NCBI GenBank assembly: GCA_016214035.1
Contig: JACRPF010000005.1
Span: 434,001-498,000 of the forward strand
Origin: Spirochaetota bacterium
GTDB taxonomy: Bacteria > Spirochaetota > Brachyspiria > Brachyspirales > JACRPF01
Length of the DNA: 64,000 nt
Direction of reading: 5' to 3'
Shown: piece by piece, positions 16,871 through 25,653 of the stretch
Numbering within the stretch: position 1 is the stretch's first letter
Layout: the number at the start of each line of letters is the position of its first letter
Notes under the pieces: generated by a model
What the model was told of the DNA's origin: nothing
Seen by the model: the letters and a program-made list of their open reading frames with translations, nothing else
Database searches by the model: none
Made by a program: the position numbers and the translations under genes

Positions 16871-18220
16871 ATGGCTGAACAACCGAATATCATTCTCATA
16901 ATGTGCGATCAGCTCAGGGCGTTCGAGGTTGGCTGCTACGGGAACGCCGTCATCCGTACGCCGAACATGGATCGTCTGGCAGCCGAGGGCGTGCGCTTTG
17001 AAACGGCGATCACGAACTTTCCGGTGTGCATGGCCGCCCGCTCGGTGATGCTATCCGGTCAGTACAATCGCACCTGCACCGGCGGGGTAGGTAATGTGAA
17101 TATCCCCGGCGCGAACGAGGGCGGGAACAATATGCCCGAATATCCGTCGGCGGGGCGTCCGCATCTGCCTGCGCAGACAGTAGCGGAACTATTGCGCAGC
17201 GGGGGGTATCATACATCCGTCATCGGAAAGTGGCATATCCATTCATGGCCGAATGACATCGGGTTCGATCACTGGCTTATCCCGCGGGTGCATCATGCGC
17301 ATACCGGGCAGCTTTTTACCGAGAACGGCGGACCGGAATTCTCGCCTCCCGGATTCAGTGTGGAGTATGAGGCTGAGCGCGTCGAATCATTTTTACGCCA
17401 GCCGCATGATGCGCCTTTTTTTCTCTTTTACAGTATATCCCCGCCGCATTGCCCGATGAGCGATGCGCCTGAAAAATATCTTTCGATGTACGATCCCCGG
17501 TCGATCCCGCTGCGCCCCAATGTCGATGCATCAAAGCGGCTTAAGGATCAGGATCACTGGTTCAAGGTATATCGCTGGGATTACCGGTATTACAATCTGC
17601 ATCTGCCGTATACCGAAGATCTTCCGCCGGAGTACGATCTGAGGCGCTGTATCGCCGATTACTACGGGCTTACCACCTGGGTTGATGACTGCCTCGGGCG
17701 TGTGCTTGCCGCGCTCGATGACACCGGCCTTGCGGAGAACACCGTTATCATATTCACATCGGACCACGGCGATAATCTCGGCAGCCATGGACTTGTTCAG
17801 AAAGGCGGGCCGAACGAAGAGTCTATACGCATTCCGCTCATCATGCGCGGTCCCGATGCCTGCATGCGGGGTAAAGCGGCCCGGAACGATGTTGTCGCGA
17901 GCCTTGTCGATATCGCGCCGACCGTACTTGCAAGGTCCGGTATTTCCATCCCCGGACATTTTCACGGGCAGGACCTTTTTTCGCCGCGGGATGAGCATGC
18001 AATTGTGGAGACCGGCGGGGGCGCTGGCGTGCGCACGCTGCAGCATCTCTACTATGTGCCTTTTGCTGAAAAGCGTGTTCTGTCCGGCAAGCCGCAGTCG
18101 ATATTTGATATGGAACATGACCCCTATCAGACACACAATCTGGCATCGGAACATGACGATATGCGGTCACTTGACGGCATTCTGCGGCAATGGGATGTGC
18201 GTGTTCCGTGGATGTCCTAG
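16871..18220 (+). CDS. Cytoplasmic-type sulfatase (formylglycine family)
   Basis: 449 residues. It starts with the alkaline-phosphatase-superfamily metal motif PNIILIMCDQLRA. The formylglycine motif is C53-M-A-A-R-S, the C-x-A-x-R variant that maturation enzymes accept. GKWHIHSW and SDHGDNLGSHGLVQKGG supply the further metal and sulfate ligands. There is no signal peptide, so it acts inside the cell, unlike the sulfatase at 57452. AGGAG lies five bases before the ATG at 16871. It probably removes sulfate from imported sugars before GH35 or aldolase steps; a phosphonate monoester hydrolase activity is the main alternative. The stop codon TAG is the first three bases of the repeat at 18218. Confidence 0.87.
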   Translation: MAEQPNIILIMCDQLRAFEVGCYGNAVIRTPNMDRLAAEGVRFETAITNFPVCMAARSVMLSGQYNRTCTGGVGNVNIPGANEGGNNMPEYPSAGRPHLPAQTVAELLRSGGYHTSVIGKWHIHSWPNDIGFDHWLIPRVHHAHTGQLFTENGGPEFSPPGFSVEYEAERVESFLRQPHDAPFFLFYSISPPHCPMSDAPEKYLSMYDPRSIPLRPNVDASKRLKDQDHWFKVYRWDYRYYNLHLPYTEDLPPEYDLRRCIADYYGLTTWVDDCLGRVLAALDDTGLAENTVIIFTSDHGDNLGSHGLVQKGGPNEESIRIPLIMRGPDACMRGKAARNDVVASLVDIAPTVLARSGISIPGHFHGQDLFSPRDEHAIVETGGGAGVRTLQHLYYVPFAEKRVLSGKPQSIFDMEHDPYQTHNLASEHDDMRSLDGILRQWDVRVPWMS

Positions 18221-18357
18221 CGCGGGACATCTCCCGCAACCCAATTGACGTAAAGAATAGTATAACAGCGAGAACACGCACATGGATGTGCGGGATCATG
18301 ATGTATCCCCGCGCTTCGCTAGCGCCAGCGGTGCCGGATGCACCGCGAGAGCGACAG
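18218..18357 (+). repeat. Stop-codon-anchored structured repeat, copy A
   Basis: A 140-base repeat whose first bases, TAGCGCGGGACA, include the TAG stop of the sulfatase gene. Read in the gene's direction it has a 5' arm AGCGCGGG, a hairpin at 18277-18292 (CGCACAT / ATGTGCG), a 3' arm CCCGCGCT (18308-18315) able to pair with the 5' arm, and a second hairpin at 18328-18346 (GCGGTGC / GCACCGC with a five-base loop). Copies B (44015-44156) and C (60698-60837) share all these parts. Function unknown; a 3'-end RNA structure or a small mobile element are both possible. Confidence 0.85.
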
Positions 18358-18422
18358 TAAATCTTGGTAAATAGTATGTACAGAATACGCAAAATATCCG
18401 AAGTAATAGTCCTAGCGCGTGA

Positions 18423-18450
18423 TTGACATTCTTCCCGTCCGTTGTGTAAT
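18423..18450 (+). promoter_or_regulatory. Promoter of the GH35 gene
   Basis: TTGACA at 18423-18428, 16-base spacer, TGTAAT at 18445-18450. Leader of about 28 bases to the ATG at 18485. The region 18358-18422 before it shows nothing else recognisable. Confidence 0.68.
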
Positions 18451-18484
18451 GTTCATGGCCATACGTTATCTTGAAGGAGATGCC

Positions 18485-20638
18485 ATGAAAACGCTCACGT
18501 GGGATCACAGCACGTACTATATCGATAGAAAGCCCGCGTTCCTGGTGTCCGGAGAATTCCATTATTTCCGTGTCCCGAAGGCGGACTGGGAACGGCGTCT
18601 CATCCTCTTCAAAAAGGCCGGCGGCAATTGCGTTGCCACCTATGTGCCCTGGATACTGCATGAGCCGAAGGAAGGCGACTTTCATTTCGGTGATATACCC
18701 GAGCGCGATCTTGAGGGATTCCTTTCGCTCTGCGCATCGCTCGATATGTTTGTCATCGCGCGTCCGGGTCCGTATCAGTATTCGGAACTCCGCTACGACG
18801 GGCTCCCGCCGTGGCTGTGCGATAATTATCCCGAACTCCGCGCACGGAATATCGCGGGGGAACCCTTCCGCATCTCGTCGATATCGTATCTGCATCCGCT
18901 GTTTCTCGAAAAGACCAAACGCTGGTTCGACGCCGTCTGTCCGCGCATCGCCAAACATATGCGCTCGAAAGACGGTGCTGTTGCTATGGTGCAGATAGAC
19001 AATGAACTCATGGGCATACACGAATGGTTCGGCGGCTGGGACTATAATCCCGAGACCATGGGCTTCGGCCGCGAGGACGGGCGCTATCCGCAGTTTCTGA
19101 AAAAAAGATACGGCACCATCGCTCCGCTGAATGCTGCGTACAACACATCGTTTGCGGCATTCGCCGATGTGCGCCCGACGACAGGGCCGAAAACAGCATC
19201 CGATGCGCGGCGCGTGAAGGACTATGACGAGTTTTATTTCACGACTATCGCCGAATACTCGTCGACGCTTGCGGGCTGGATGCGCGGCTACGGCATCGAC
19301 TGCACGATATGTCATAACTCGGGCAACCCGAACATGAACGCATATTTCCGCGAGACTGTGGCGGCGCTCGGCAATAAGGAGTTCATCCTCGGCTCGGACC
19401 ACTATTATAATCTGAACCTCGAATGGGCGCAGAACAATCCGACCCCGCAGTATGCCGCGAACATGTTCATGTCGCTTGAGATGCTGCGGAGTATGGGCTT
19501 TCCGCCGTCGGTGCTTGAACTTCCGGCCGGGAGCCTTTCCGACTGGCCGCCGATAACGGGGAAGGATCTTTCCGCGTGCTACATGACCAACTGCGCATTC
19601 GGCATGAAAGGAATAAACTATTATATTTTCACCGGCGGGAAAAATCCGGCCGGCACCGGCGTTACCGGCGAGATATATGATTACGGCGCTCCGGTATCCG
19701 CGAACGGCGAAGTCCGGCCGTCGTATAAAGCACTTCAGCGGTTCGGATCGTTCCTGAAAAGGAATGCGTGGATGGCCGGTTCACGCCGTGTTTCCGATGT
19801 GAACATCGGCCTGCAATGGCAGCTCCCGCGCGGTAAATACAGTTTCAACCGCGTCAAGGAGATCGGTTATTCCGATTCCGAGGCATGGGAGTTCACGATC
19901 AAAGGAGCACTGCTCTCGTCGCAGTACGCGTCGCTATCGCCGAACTTTGCCGATCTTTCATCGGATGAACTGCTCACGACGTTAACCACGCCGCTTATTG
20001 TACCGTCATCCGTGTCGATGAGCGCCGATATTCAGAAACGTCTTGTCTCGTTCGTCTCACAGGGCGGAAGCATACTGCTCGCTCCGGTTGTCCCGTATCT
20101 CGACGAAAAACTTAACGCCTGCACGATACTCCGCGACTATATCGGGTCGCCTGTCATAGAGCCCATCACGGTGCAGAGTCCCATCGTAACGGTGGGCGGA
20201 GTAAATACTGTCTTCATGAACGGCGGACTGTTCAAATGTGTAAAGCGGCCCGACCACGCAGAACCTATCGCCTCCGAAGAGACTACGAAGTCGGAGATCG
20301 GCTGGTCGCGTGAGATGCAGGGCGGCGGAACGGTTATATGGCTCGGTATGCACTGGAAGAACGCCACCAAAGAACATGCCGCGATGATGCGCTATCTCGT
20401 CCGCGAACTCGGCGGCCGCAAACCTGTTGTCTGGTGCGATAATCAGAACCTGCTTACGTCGCTCCGTGTGAAAGACAATAAGGCGATGCTCTTTGTCATG
20501 AATCTGTTCTCGGCGCCGGCACAGGCAACGGTCACGGTGGATATCGGAAACGGGAAACATAAGCGTATGCGGTTCTCGCTCGGCAGCATGGAAGTGAAAA
20601 CGCGGAAGTTCACGCTGGCGATAAAGGCCGGAAAATAG
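18485..20638 (+). CDS. GH35-type beta-galactosidase
   Basis: 717 residues with no signal peptide. It opens with the GH35 barrel signature FLVSGEFHYFRVPKADWERR and NCVATYVPWILHEPKEGDF. The candidate acid/base is Glu in AMVQIDNELMGIHEW and the candidate nucleophile Glu in SVLELPAGSLSDW. A GATase-like and a beta domain follow (residues about 480-717). AAGGAG precedes the ATG at 18485 by seven bases; the frame extends 22 codons upstream, but those lie around the promoter. It probably removes terminal beta-galactose from imported oligosaccharides, working next to the cytoplasmic sulfatase. Confidence 0.9.
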   Translation: MKTLTWDHSTYYIDRKPAFLVSGEFHYFRVPKADWERRLILFKKAGGNCVATYVPWILHEPKEGDFHFGDIPERDLEGFLSLCASLDMFVIARPGPYQYSELRYDGLPPWLCDNYPELRARNIAGEPFRISSISYLHPLFLEKTKRWFDAVCPRIAKHMRSKDGAVAMVQIDNELMGIHEWFGGWDYNPETMGFGREDGRYPQFLKKRYGTIAPLNAAYNTSFAAFADVRPTTGPKTASDARRVKDYDEFYFTTIAEYSSTLAGWMRGYGIDCTICHNSGNPNMNAYFRETVAALGNKEFILGSDHYYNLNLEWAQNNPTPQYAANMFMSLEMLRSMGFPPSVLELPAGSLSDWPPITGKDLSACYMTNCAFGMKGINYYIFTGGKNPAGTGVTGEIYDYGAPVSANGEVRPSYKALQRFGSFLKRNAWMAGSRRVSDVNIGLQWQLPRGKYSFNRVKEIGYSDSEAWEFTIKGALLSSQYASLSPNFADLSSDELLTTLTTPLIVPSSVSMSADIQKRLVSFVSQGGSILLAPVVPYLDEKLNACTILRDYIGSPVIEPITVQSPIVTVGGVNTVFMNGGLFKCVKRPDHAEPIASEETTKSEIGWSREMQGGGTVIWLGMHWKNATKEHAAMMRYLVRELGGRKPVVWCDNQNLLTSLRVKDNKAMLFVMNLFSAPAQATVTVDIGNGKHKRMRFSLGSMEVKTRKFTLAIKAGK

Positions 20639-20650
20639 CGAGTGTAACCA

Positions 20651-20670
20651 CACGCCTTTTAATAGGCGTG
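20651..20670 (+). terminator. Possible terminator hairpin after GH35
   Basis: CACGCC pairs with GGCGTG across an AT-rich eight-base loop 12 bases after the GH35 stop. There is no T run after it, so it may be only an attenuating hairpin. Confidence 0.4.
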
Positions 20671-20759
20671 GTATTCGCGCGCTTCGTTCCGGGAAACACG
20701 CAAAGGCTTTCCCTTTCGTAGGGTTAGCGAAGAATATATCATGGGCACGCGGGTAGACG

Positions 20760-21102
20760 GCTTTCTCGACCAAGTGGCGGACGGTTTTCTCGACTGAGCA
20801 GATGTCTTTCTCGACCGAGCGGATGACTTTCTCGACCGAGCAGAAGGCTTTCTCGACCGAGCGGAAGACTTTCTTGACCGAGCGGAAGACTTTCTTGACC
20901 GAGCGGAAGACTTTCTTGACCGAGCGGAAGACTTTCTTGACCTCGATCGAGCGGATGTCTTTCTCGATCGAGCGGATGTCTTTCTCGATCGAGCGGAAGA
21001 CTTTCTCGACCGAGCGGAAGACTTTCTCGACCGAGCGGAAGACTTTCTCGACCGAGCGGAAGACTTTCTCGACCGAGCGGACGGTTTTCTCAACAAAGAA
21101 AA
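20760..21102 (+). repeat. 21-bp tandem array, interrupted by an IS
   Basis: Sixteen successive units of the type TTCTCGACCGAGCGGAAGAC are visible, starting at 20763, 20787, 20808 and so on to 21087. Spacing is 21 bp, with one 24-bp and one 27-bp step. All steps are multiples of three, so a seven-residue repeat stays in frame. Each unit holds the near-palindrome CTCGACCGAG or the perfect CTCGATCGAG. One to two further degenerate units continue after the IS element (22501-22535). All frames lack stops inside the array, so coding direction is not certain. Nothing else is seen in 20671-20759. Confidence 0.9.
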
Positions 21103-22492
21103 GGGGGTGTGGGAAAGATTGTGTAAATACTCCTAAAACATAAAATGCAATAAGGAGTAGAAGATGTCAAAAGTCAAACAACTGAAACCAAAGGACAAGA
21201 TCATTAATGACCTTCTTGATCAACTATTGGATGAGTATGACGGCACGAACACAGAAATGATAACTGGAAAAGATGGGCTTATGCTTGCCATCAAAAAGCG
21301 GCTCATTGAACGGGCGATGGACAAGGAAATGGATCATCATCTGGGGTATGAAAAATACTCCAAGGATGGTATCAACTCCGGGAATTCGCGCAACGGAGAT
21401 TACCCGAAGACGGTACTCACAGAGCAAGGCAATATCGATATTGAGGTCCCCCGTGATCGCAACGGTGTCTTCCAGCCGCGTATCGTCGCGAAGGGTCAAC
21501 GGCGTTGGACGGGGTTCGATAAAAAGATTATCTCGATGTATTCACGGGGGATGACAACCCGAGATATTCAGGGTCATATTAAAGAGATGTATGGCGTTGA
21601 TGTTGACCCGACGCTTATCTCCGCGGTTACCGATGGCGTCATGGATGATGTTCATGAATGGCAAAACCGTTTGCTTGATGCCGTGTATCCGATCATGTAT
21701 CTTGATGCGCTGCGGGTAAAAATCCGCGATGAAGGACACGTTTGCAACAAAGCGGCACATTTGATTATTGGAATCAACATGAGCGGAAAGAAGGAATTAT
21801 TAGGTATTTGGCTTGAACAGAACGAAGGTTCTAAGTTTTGGTTAAAAGTGATTACTGACTTAAAAAACCGTGGTGTTCAAGATGTATTCATTGCCTGCGT
21901 TGACGGATTGTCGGGATTTCCCGAAGCAGTGCACGCCGTATACCCCAATACCGAGGTGCAGCGGTGTATTGTTCATATGGTCAGGAGTTCTCTGCGATAT
22001 GTGTCACGCAAATACCGCAAATCGGTCGCGGATGACCTGAGACAGATATATACTGCCACAAGTGAAACGACTGCGTCAACAGCACTTACTTCATTCACAA
22101 AGAAATGGGAACGACAGTATCCGACGATCGGCTTGCTGTGGAAAAACAATTGGAACAGTATATCGCCATTCTTTGCATATCCTCCAGATATTCGCAAAGC
22201 GATCTATACAACAAATGCAATCGAGTCATTGAACATGAGCGTCAGGAAGGTGATAAAAAACCGAGCATCATTTCCAAACGACGATGCGGCGCTTAAGATG
22301 TTGTACCTATCGATCAAACGTGCGTCTGAAAAGTGGACAAGGCCGATCCGTGATTGGGGAAGTGCGCTTAATCAATTTGCTATATTGTTCGGTCCAAGAG
22401 TGCCGATATATAATGGGACCACAATTGATGTACAAACTATTTCGAATGTGAAATAGAACGCGGGGCATTTACACAATCAATCCCACACCCCC
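21103..22492 (+). mobile_element. Complete IS256-family insertion sequence, 1390 bp
   Basis: Terminal inverted repeats begin GGGGGTGTGGGA at 21103 and, on the other strand, at 22492. They agree at 24 of the first 26 positions and both include GATTGTGTAAAT. The element is flanked by the 8-bp direct duplication AAAGAAAA at 21095-21102 and 22493-22500. One intact transposase gene lies inside. The target is the 21-bp array. Intact ends, intact gene and identical target copies suggest a recent insertion. Confidence 0.95.
21164..22456 (+). CDS. IS256-family transposase
   Basis: 430 residues, full length. AAGGAG precedes the ATG at 21164. DDE catalytic residues of the Mutator-like family are visible: Asp in PIMYLDALRVKI, Asp in VFIACVDGLSGFPEAV, Glu in YTTNAIESLNMSVRK. 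The N-terminal DNA-binding region is lysine-rich. HMVRSSLRYVSRK between the second Asp and the Glu is also typical. No frameshift or truncation, so the element is probably active or recently so. Confidence 0.97.
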   Translation: MSKVKQLKPKDKIINDLLDQLLDEYDGTNTEMITGKDGLMLAIKKRLIERAMDKEMDHHLGYEKYSKDGINSGNSRNGDYPKTVLTEQGNIDIEVPRDRNGVFQPRIVAKGQRRWTGFDKKIISMYSRGMTTRDIQGHIKEMYGVDVDPTLISAVTDGVMDDVHEWQNRLLDAVYPIMYLDALRVKIRDEGHVCNKAAHLIIGINMSGKKELLGIWLEQNEGSKFWLKVITDLKNRGVQDVFIACVDGLSGFPEAVHAVYPNTEVQRCIVHMVRSSLRYVSRKYRKSVADDLRQIYTATSETTASTALTSFTKKWERQYPTIGLLWKNNWNSISPFFAYPPDIRKAIYTTNAIESLNMSVRKVIKNRASFPNDDAALKMLYLSIKRASEKWTRPIRDWGSALNQFAILFGPRVPIYNGTTIDVQTISNVK

Positions 22493-22725
22493 AAAGAAAA
22501 TGGTTTTCTTGACAAAGAAAATGGTTTTCCCGGAGATTGGATAAAGATAAGACAAAAAAAAGGCCTCCGCAATCCCCAAATGATGAAAAGGCTGTATATA
22601 AAGGGTGATACGCGCATGGCGTTGCTGAGCCGAAGGCGAATAGCGCGTAGTAAATTTCACAAAACTGTATTGCCGAATATGGCGTTTTAGCATACACTTA
22701 TACCGGTGAGTCAGGAGCGCCCTTG

Positions 22726-25653
22726 ATGACAAACGAAGAAAGGATTGCCGCATTACGCACACTCGTTGCCACATTCCGTGACAATATCGTTGAGTATAAA
22801 GAAAAGGGTTATAAAGAAGCTAAAGTACGTCAGGATTTCATCAATAAATTCTTCAAACTGCTCGATTGGGACATCGACAACGACGGCGGGAAAAGCGAAC
22901 AGTACCGTGATGTCATAATAGAAGATTCTATCGAGATAGCCGGTGCGCAGAAAGCGCCGGACTACTGCTTCAAGATAGGCAAGGAACGCAAATTCTTCGT
23001 TGAGGCGAAAAAGCCCTCGGTATCCGTTAAGGACGAACACGACCCCGCGTATCAGGTGCGGCGGTACGGATATACGGCGAATCTGCCGCTGTCCATTCTC
23101 ACGGACTTCGAGGAATTCGCGGTGTATGATACGCGCATCAAACCGGCAAAGATCGATAAGTCCGGCGTGGGGCGGATATTCTACTGCACATACGAAGACT
23201 ACGAAAAGCAATTGGATTTCATCTATTCTACGTTCTCCAAAACGGCGATAGAAAAAGGAAGTTTCGACAAGTATGTCCATGAGGCCAAATCCAAGCGCGG
23301 AAGTGAAAGCGTAGACAAAGGGCTGCTCTCGCTCATCGAAGGGTTCCGCGTTGATCTCGCTAAGAACATCGCCAAGCTCAACAAGAAACTCGATATCTAT
23401 CAGCTCAATCATGCCGTTACCAAGATAATCGACCGGATAATATTCCTCCGCATCGCCGAGGATAAGGATGTTGAGAAGTACGGGATATTGTTGAATGCGG
23501 TGACGGGCACGGAGAAGAAGGGAACAAGGGGCTTAAGCCCCTTGTCCTCCAAGATAAAAGCAATCTTCAAAGCCGCGAACGAGAAATATAACAGCGAACT
23601 GTTCAAGGCGCATGAGACAATAGACACGGCGGTCATCGACGACGACGTGCTCAAGGACATCATCACCGCGCTGTATTATCCGGATTGTCCGTATGAGCTT
23701 TCGGTGCTGCCGCTGGAAATACTCGGGAATATCTATGAACAGTTCCTCGGCAAAACCATACGGCTCACTGAATCGCATCTGGCGAAGATCGAAGAAAAGC
23801 CGGAAGTGCGGAAAGCGGGCGGGGTGTATTATACGCCGCAGTATATTGTGGAATATATCGTGAAGAATACGGTGGGCTCACTCACCCTCTCCCCGGCCCT
23901 CTCCCTCTCTCAAGGAACGAGAGAGGGAGAGGGAGCGAACACAATGGGGCAGGTGACGAGTAAAACACCAGAGGAAGTATCGAAGCTCCGGATATGCGAT
24001 CCGGCGTGCGGGAGCGGGTCGTTCCTCATCGGCGCGTATGATTATCTGCTGGAATGGCATTACAAGTATTATGCGGATGAAAAGAACATCGAGCAGGCGA
24101 TCAAAGAAAAGCGCATCTATAAATACAGCAAAGGGTACAGGCTCACCATTGAGGAGAAGAAACGGATACTCATCAACAATATCTACGGCGTGGATATAGA
24201 CCCGCAGGCGGTTGAGGTTACGAAGCTTTCGCTGGTGCTGAAGATACTCGAGGGCGAGAACGCGGAAAGCGCGGGGACGCTCCTTACGTACAGTTCCGTG
24301 AAGATGCTGCCGGACTTGTCGAACAATATCAAGTGCGGGAATTCGCTCATCGGCAGTGATTTTTATAAAGACAAGCAGATGGATATGTTCGACACTGCAG
24401 AGATGCGGAAGGTGAATGCGTTCGATTGGGAGAAGGAGTTTCCCGCTGTTTTTGCGGCGGGTGGATTTGATGTGGTGATTGGGAATCCGCCATATGGAGG
24501 ATTACTTAGCGATTCTGAGAAAGAATATCTATGTAAGTCGTATTCATCGTATGAGTATCAGTTGAATAGTTTTTGTTTTTTTATGGAAAAAGGAGTGCGA
24601 TATTTACGAACTGATGGTTTATTGTCATTTATTGTTCCTGCGGTATTTTTAAATCAGCATTACTTTATGAATATTCGAAATATAATCTTGAAGAAAACAA
24701 CAGTAAAGCATTTAGTCCTTCTAAATTATAAGGTCTTTGAGCAGGCAGATACAGGGGATACCTGTATCTTTATTGTTGAAAATTCGAACATTCAGGCCGA
24801 TTTAAAATATAGCACAATACGAGATCGTGAATTGTTCTTATGTCCTGAAAAAGGGACGACCAATCAGACAATATTTTTAAATAACAAGAGATTTGAGTTC
24901 ATTTTTTCAAAACATGATAAGTTGATAAATAAGGTATTTGATCGTTCTGTAAAATTAGGAGATATTGCATTTTGTACTATGGGTATAAAACCATATCAAA
25001 CCGGAAAGGGAAAACCAAAACAAACAAAAACAATAGTTGATGAAAGGCCATACGATAGCGAAAAAAAGAAAAATGAGCTATATAAACAATATCTAATTGG
25101 CAAAGATATCGACAGATATGTAATTGCTCCAAAAGAGAAAAGGTTCATAAAATATGGTGAATGGCTCGCCGAGCCAAGGCCAGATGCCCCATTTGAACGT
25201 GAAAAGATTATCCTTCGGCAAACGTCAGATGTAATTCGTGCAACTATTGATAAAATGAAATATTATAACTTGAATAACATTTACAATATTGAATCAAAAG
25301 ATATGAAATATGATAATCGGTATTTACTTGGTATTTTGAACTCAAAACTTATGATATTTATATACCAACACATAGTTCCAGAAAAAGGACGCGTATTTGC
25401 TGAAATAAAAAAAATTAATCTTGAAAAATTGCCAATTATTTTTATAGATTCTCAGTCAGCTGAACAAAATCAATTAACACTGCTAGTTGATCAAATGCTT
25501 ACAGTTCAAAATGAATATTTGATGACAAAAGATAGTGATAAGGTCATATTGAGGCAGAAAATTGATGTAGTTGACACACAGATTGATGCGCTGGTATATC
25601 AGCTATACGGGCTGACGGAGGATGAGGTAATGGTGGTGGAGGGGAAGGCGTGA
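22726..25653 (+). CDS. Type IIG (Eco57I-like) restriction-modification enzyme
   Basis: 975 residues from the ATG at 22726 (GGAG eight bases upstream; a TTG one codon earlier is less likely). Order: PD-(D/E)xK nuclease near residues 79-95 (KAPDYCF then FVEAKKPS), helical linker, N6-adenine methyltransferase with motif I DPACGSGSFL at 425 and motif IV NPPYGG near 587, then a target-recognition domain. It would methylate and cut a specific DNA site in one polypeptide. Two palindromic elements sit in frame, giving residues about 265-277 (KKGTRGLSPLSS) and 385-408 (TLSPALSLSQGTREGEGANT). Codons 590-940 are strikingly AT-rich against the rest, suggesting a swapped recognition domain. Its stop overlaps the next start as GTGA. 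Confidence 0.93.
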   Translation: MTNEERIAALRTLVATFRDNIVEYKEKGYKEAKVRQDFINKFFKLLDWDIDNDGGKSEQYRDVIIEDSIEIAGAQKAPDYCFKIGKERKFFVEAKKPSVSVKDEHDPAYQVRRYGYTANLPLSILTDFEEFAVYDTRIKPAKIDKSGVGRIFYCTYEDYEKQLDFIYSTFSKTAIEKGSFDKYVHEAKSKRGSESVDKGLLSLIEGFRVDLAKNIAKLNKKLDIYQLNHAVTKIIDRIIFLRIAEDKDVEKYGILLNAVTGTEKKGTRGLSPLSSKIKAIFKAANEKYNSELFKAHETIDTAVIDDDVLKDIITALYYPDCPYELSVLPLEILGNIYEQFLGKTIRLTESHLAKIEEKPEVRKAGGVYYTPQYIVEYIVKNTVGSLTLSPALSLSQGTREGEGANTMGQVTSKTPEEVSKLRICDPACGSGSFLIGAYDYLLEWHYKYYADEKNIEQAIKEKRIYKYSKGYRLTIEEKKRILINNIYGVDIDPQAVEVTKLSLVLKILEGENAESAGTLLTYSSVKMLPDLSNNIKCGNSLIGSDFYKDKQMDMFDTAEMRKVNAFDWEKEFPAVFAAGGFDVVIGNPPYGGLLSDSEKEYLCKSYSSYEYQLNSFCFFMEKGVRYLRTDGLLSFIVPAVFLNQHYFMNIRNIILKKTTVKHLVLLNYKVFEQADTGDTCIFIVENSNIQADLKYSTIRDRELFLCPEKGTTNQTIFLNNKRFEFIFSKHDKLINKVFDRSVKLGDIAFCTMGIKPYQTGKGKPKQTKTIVDERPYDSEKKKNELYKQYLIGKDIDRYVIAPKEKRFIKYGEWLAEPRPDAPFEREKIILRQTSDVIRATIDKMKYYNLNNIYNIESKDMKYDNRYLLGILNSKLMIFIYQHIVPEKGRVFAEIKKINLEKLPIIFIDSQSAEQNQLTLLVDQMLTVQNEYLMTKDSDKVILRQKIDVVDTQIDALVYQLYGLTEDEVMVVEGKA
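23524..23545. repeat. REP palindrome inside the RM gene, family 1
   Basis: A perfect 22-bp palindrome with core AAGGGGCTTAAGCCCCTT. The same core (with AA or TC centre) occurs at 26555-26574 and 26633-26652 beside the tyrosine transposase gene. Here it is read through in frame as TRGLSPLS. Confidence 0.88.
23897..23933. repeat. Palindromic element inside the RM gene, family 2
   Basis: CCCTCTCCCTCTCTC and GAGAGAGGGAGAGGG form a perfect 15-bp stem with a seven-base loop. It lies between the nuclease/helical part and methyltransferase motif I and adds about 20-24 residues (SLTLSPALSLSQGTREGEG) where relatives have a short linker. Frame is kept. Confidence 0.85.
25539..25653 (+). repeat. RM 3'-tail repeat, copy 1
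   Basis: The last 115 bases of the RM gene, encoding LRQKIDVVDTQIDALVYQLY and GLTEDEVMVVEGKA. Copies of this stretch end the two following ORFs (26468-26525 and 27225-27363). Its end, GGAGGGGAAGGCGTGA, also supplies the ribosome-binding site and GTGA stop/start overlap for the next ORF. It is GC-rich after an AT-rich recognition domain. Confidence 0.85.

Larger units (their letters stand above)
20802..22544 (+). pseudogene. Heptapeptide-repeat ORF split by the IS256 element
   Basis: From the ATG at 20802 the plus strand encodes units such as FSTERKTFLTERKTF. Joining 20802-21102 to 22501-22544 (removing the IS and one target copy) restores one frame. That frame continues the repeat as STKKMVFLTKKMVFPEIG and then stops: 114 residues in all. 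The insertion truncates it into an unrelated short tail. The minus strand of the array is also open, so this may equally be a non-coding array. No family recognised and no convincing ribosome-binding site. Spacing in multiples of three is the main argument for coding. Confidence 0.4.

Noticed and set aside
18296-19402. 368-codon minus-strand frame opposite GH35
   Set aside because: Shadow of the GH35 gene; no recognisable protein features, and it runs into the structured repeat.
20659-21096. Minus-strand arginine/serine-repeat protein from the array
   Set aside because: Its start lies only at the IS junction and depends on a TTG with no ribosome-binding site. The plus-strand frame has better support because it rejoins cleanly across the IS, though neither is proven.
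20760-21102. CRISPR array
   Set aside because: The 21-bp units are contiguous with no unique spacers and no cas genes are nearby; it is a tandem repeat.
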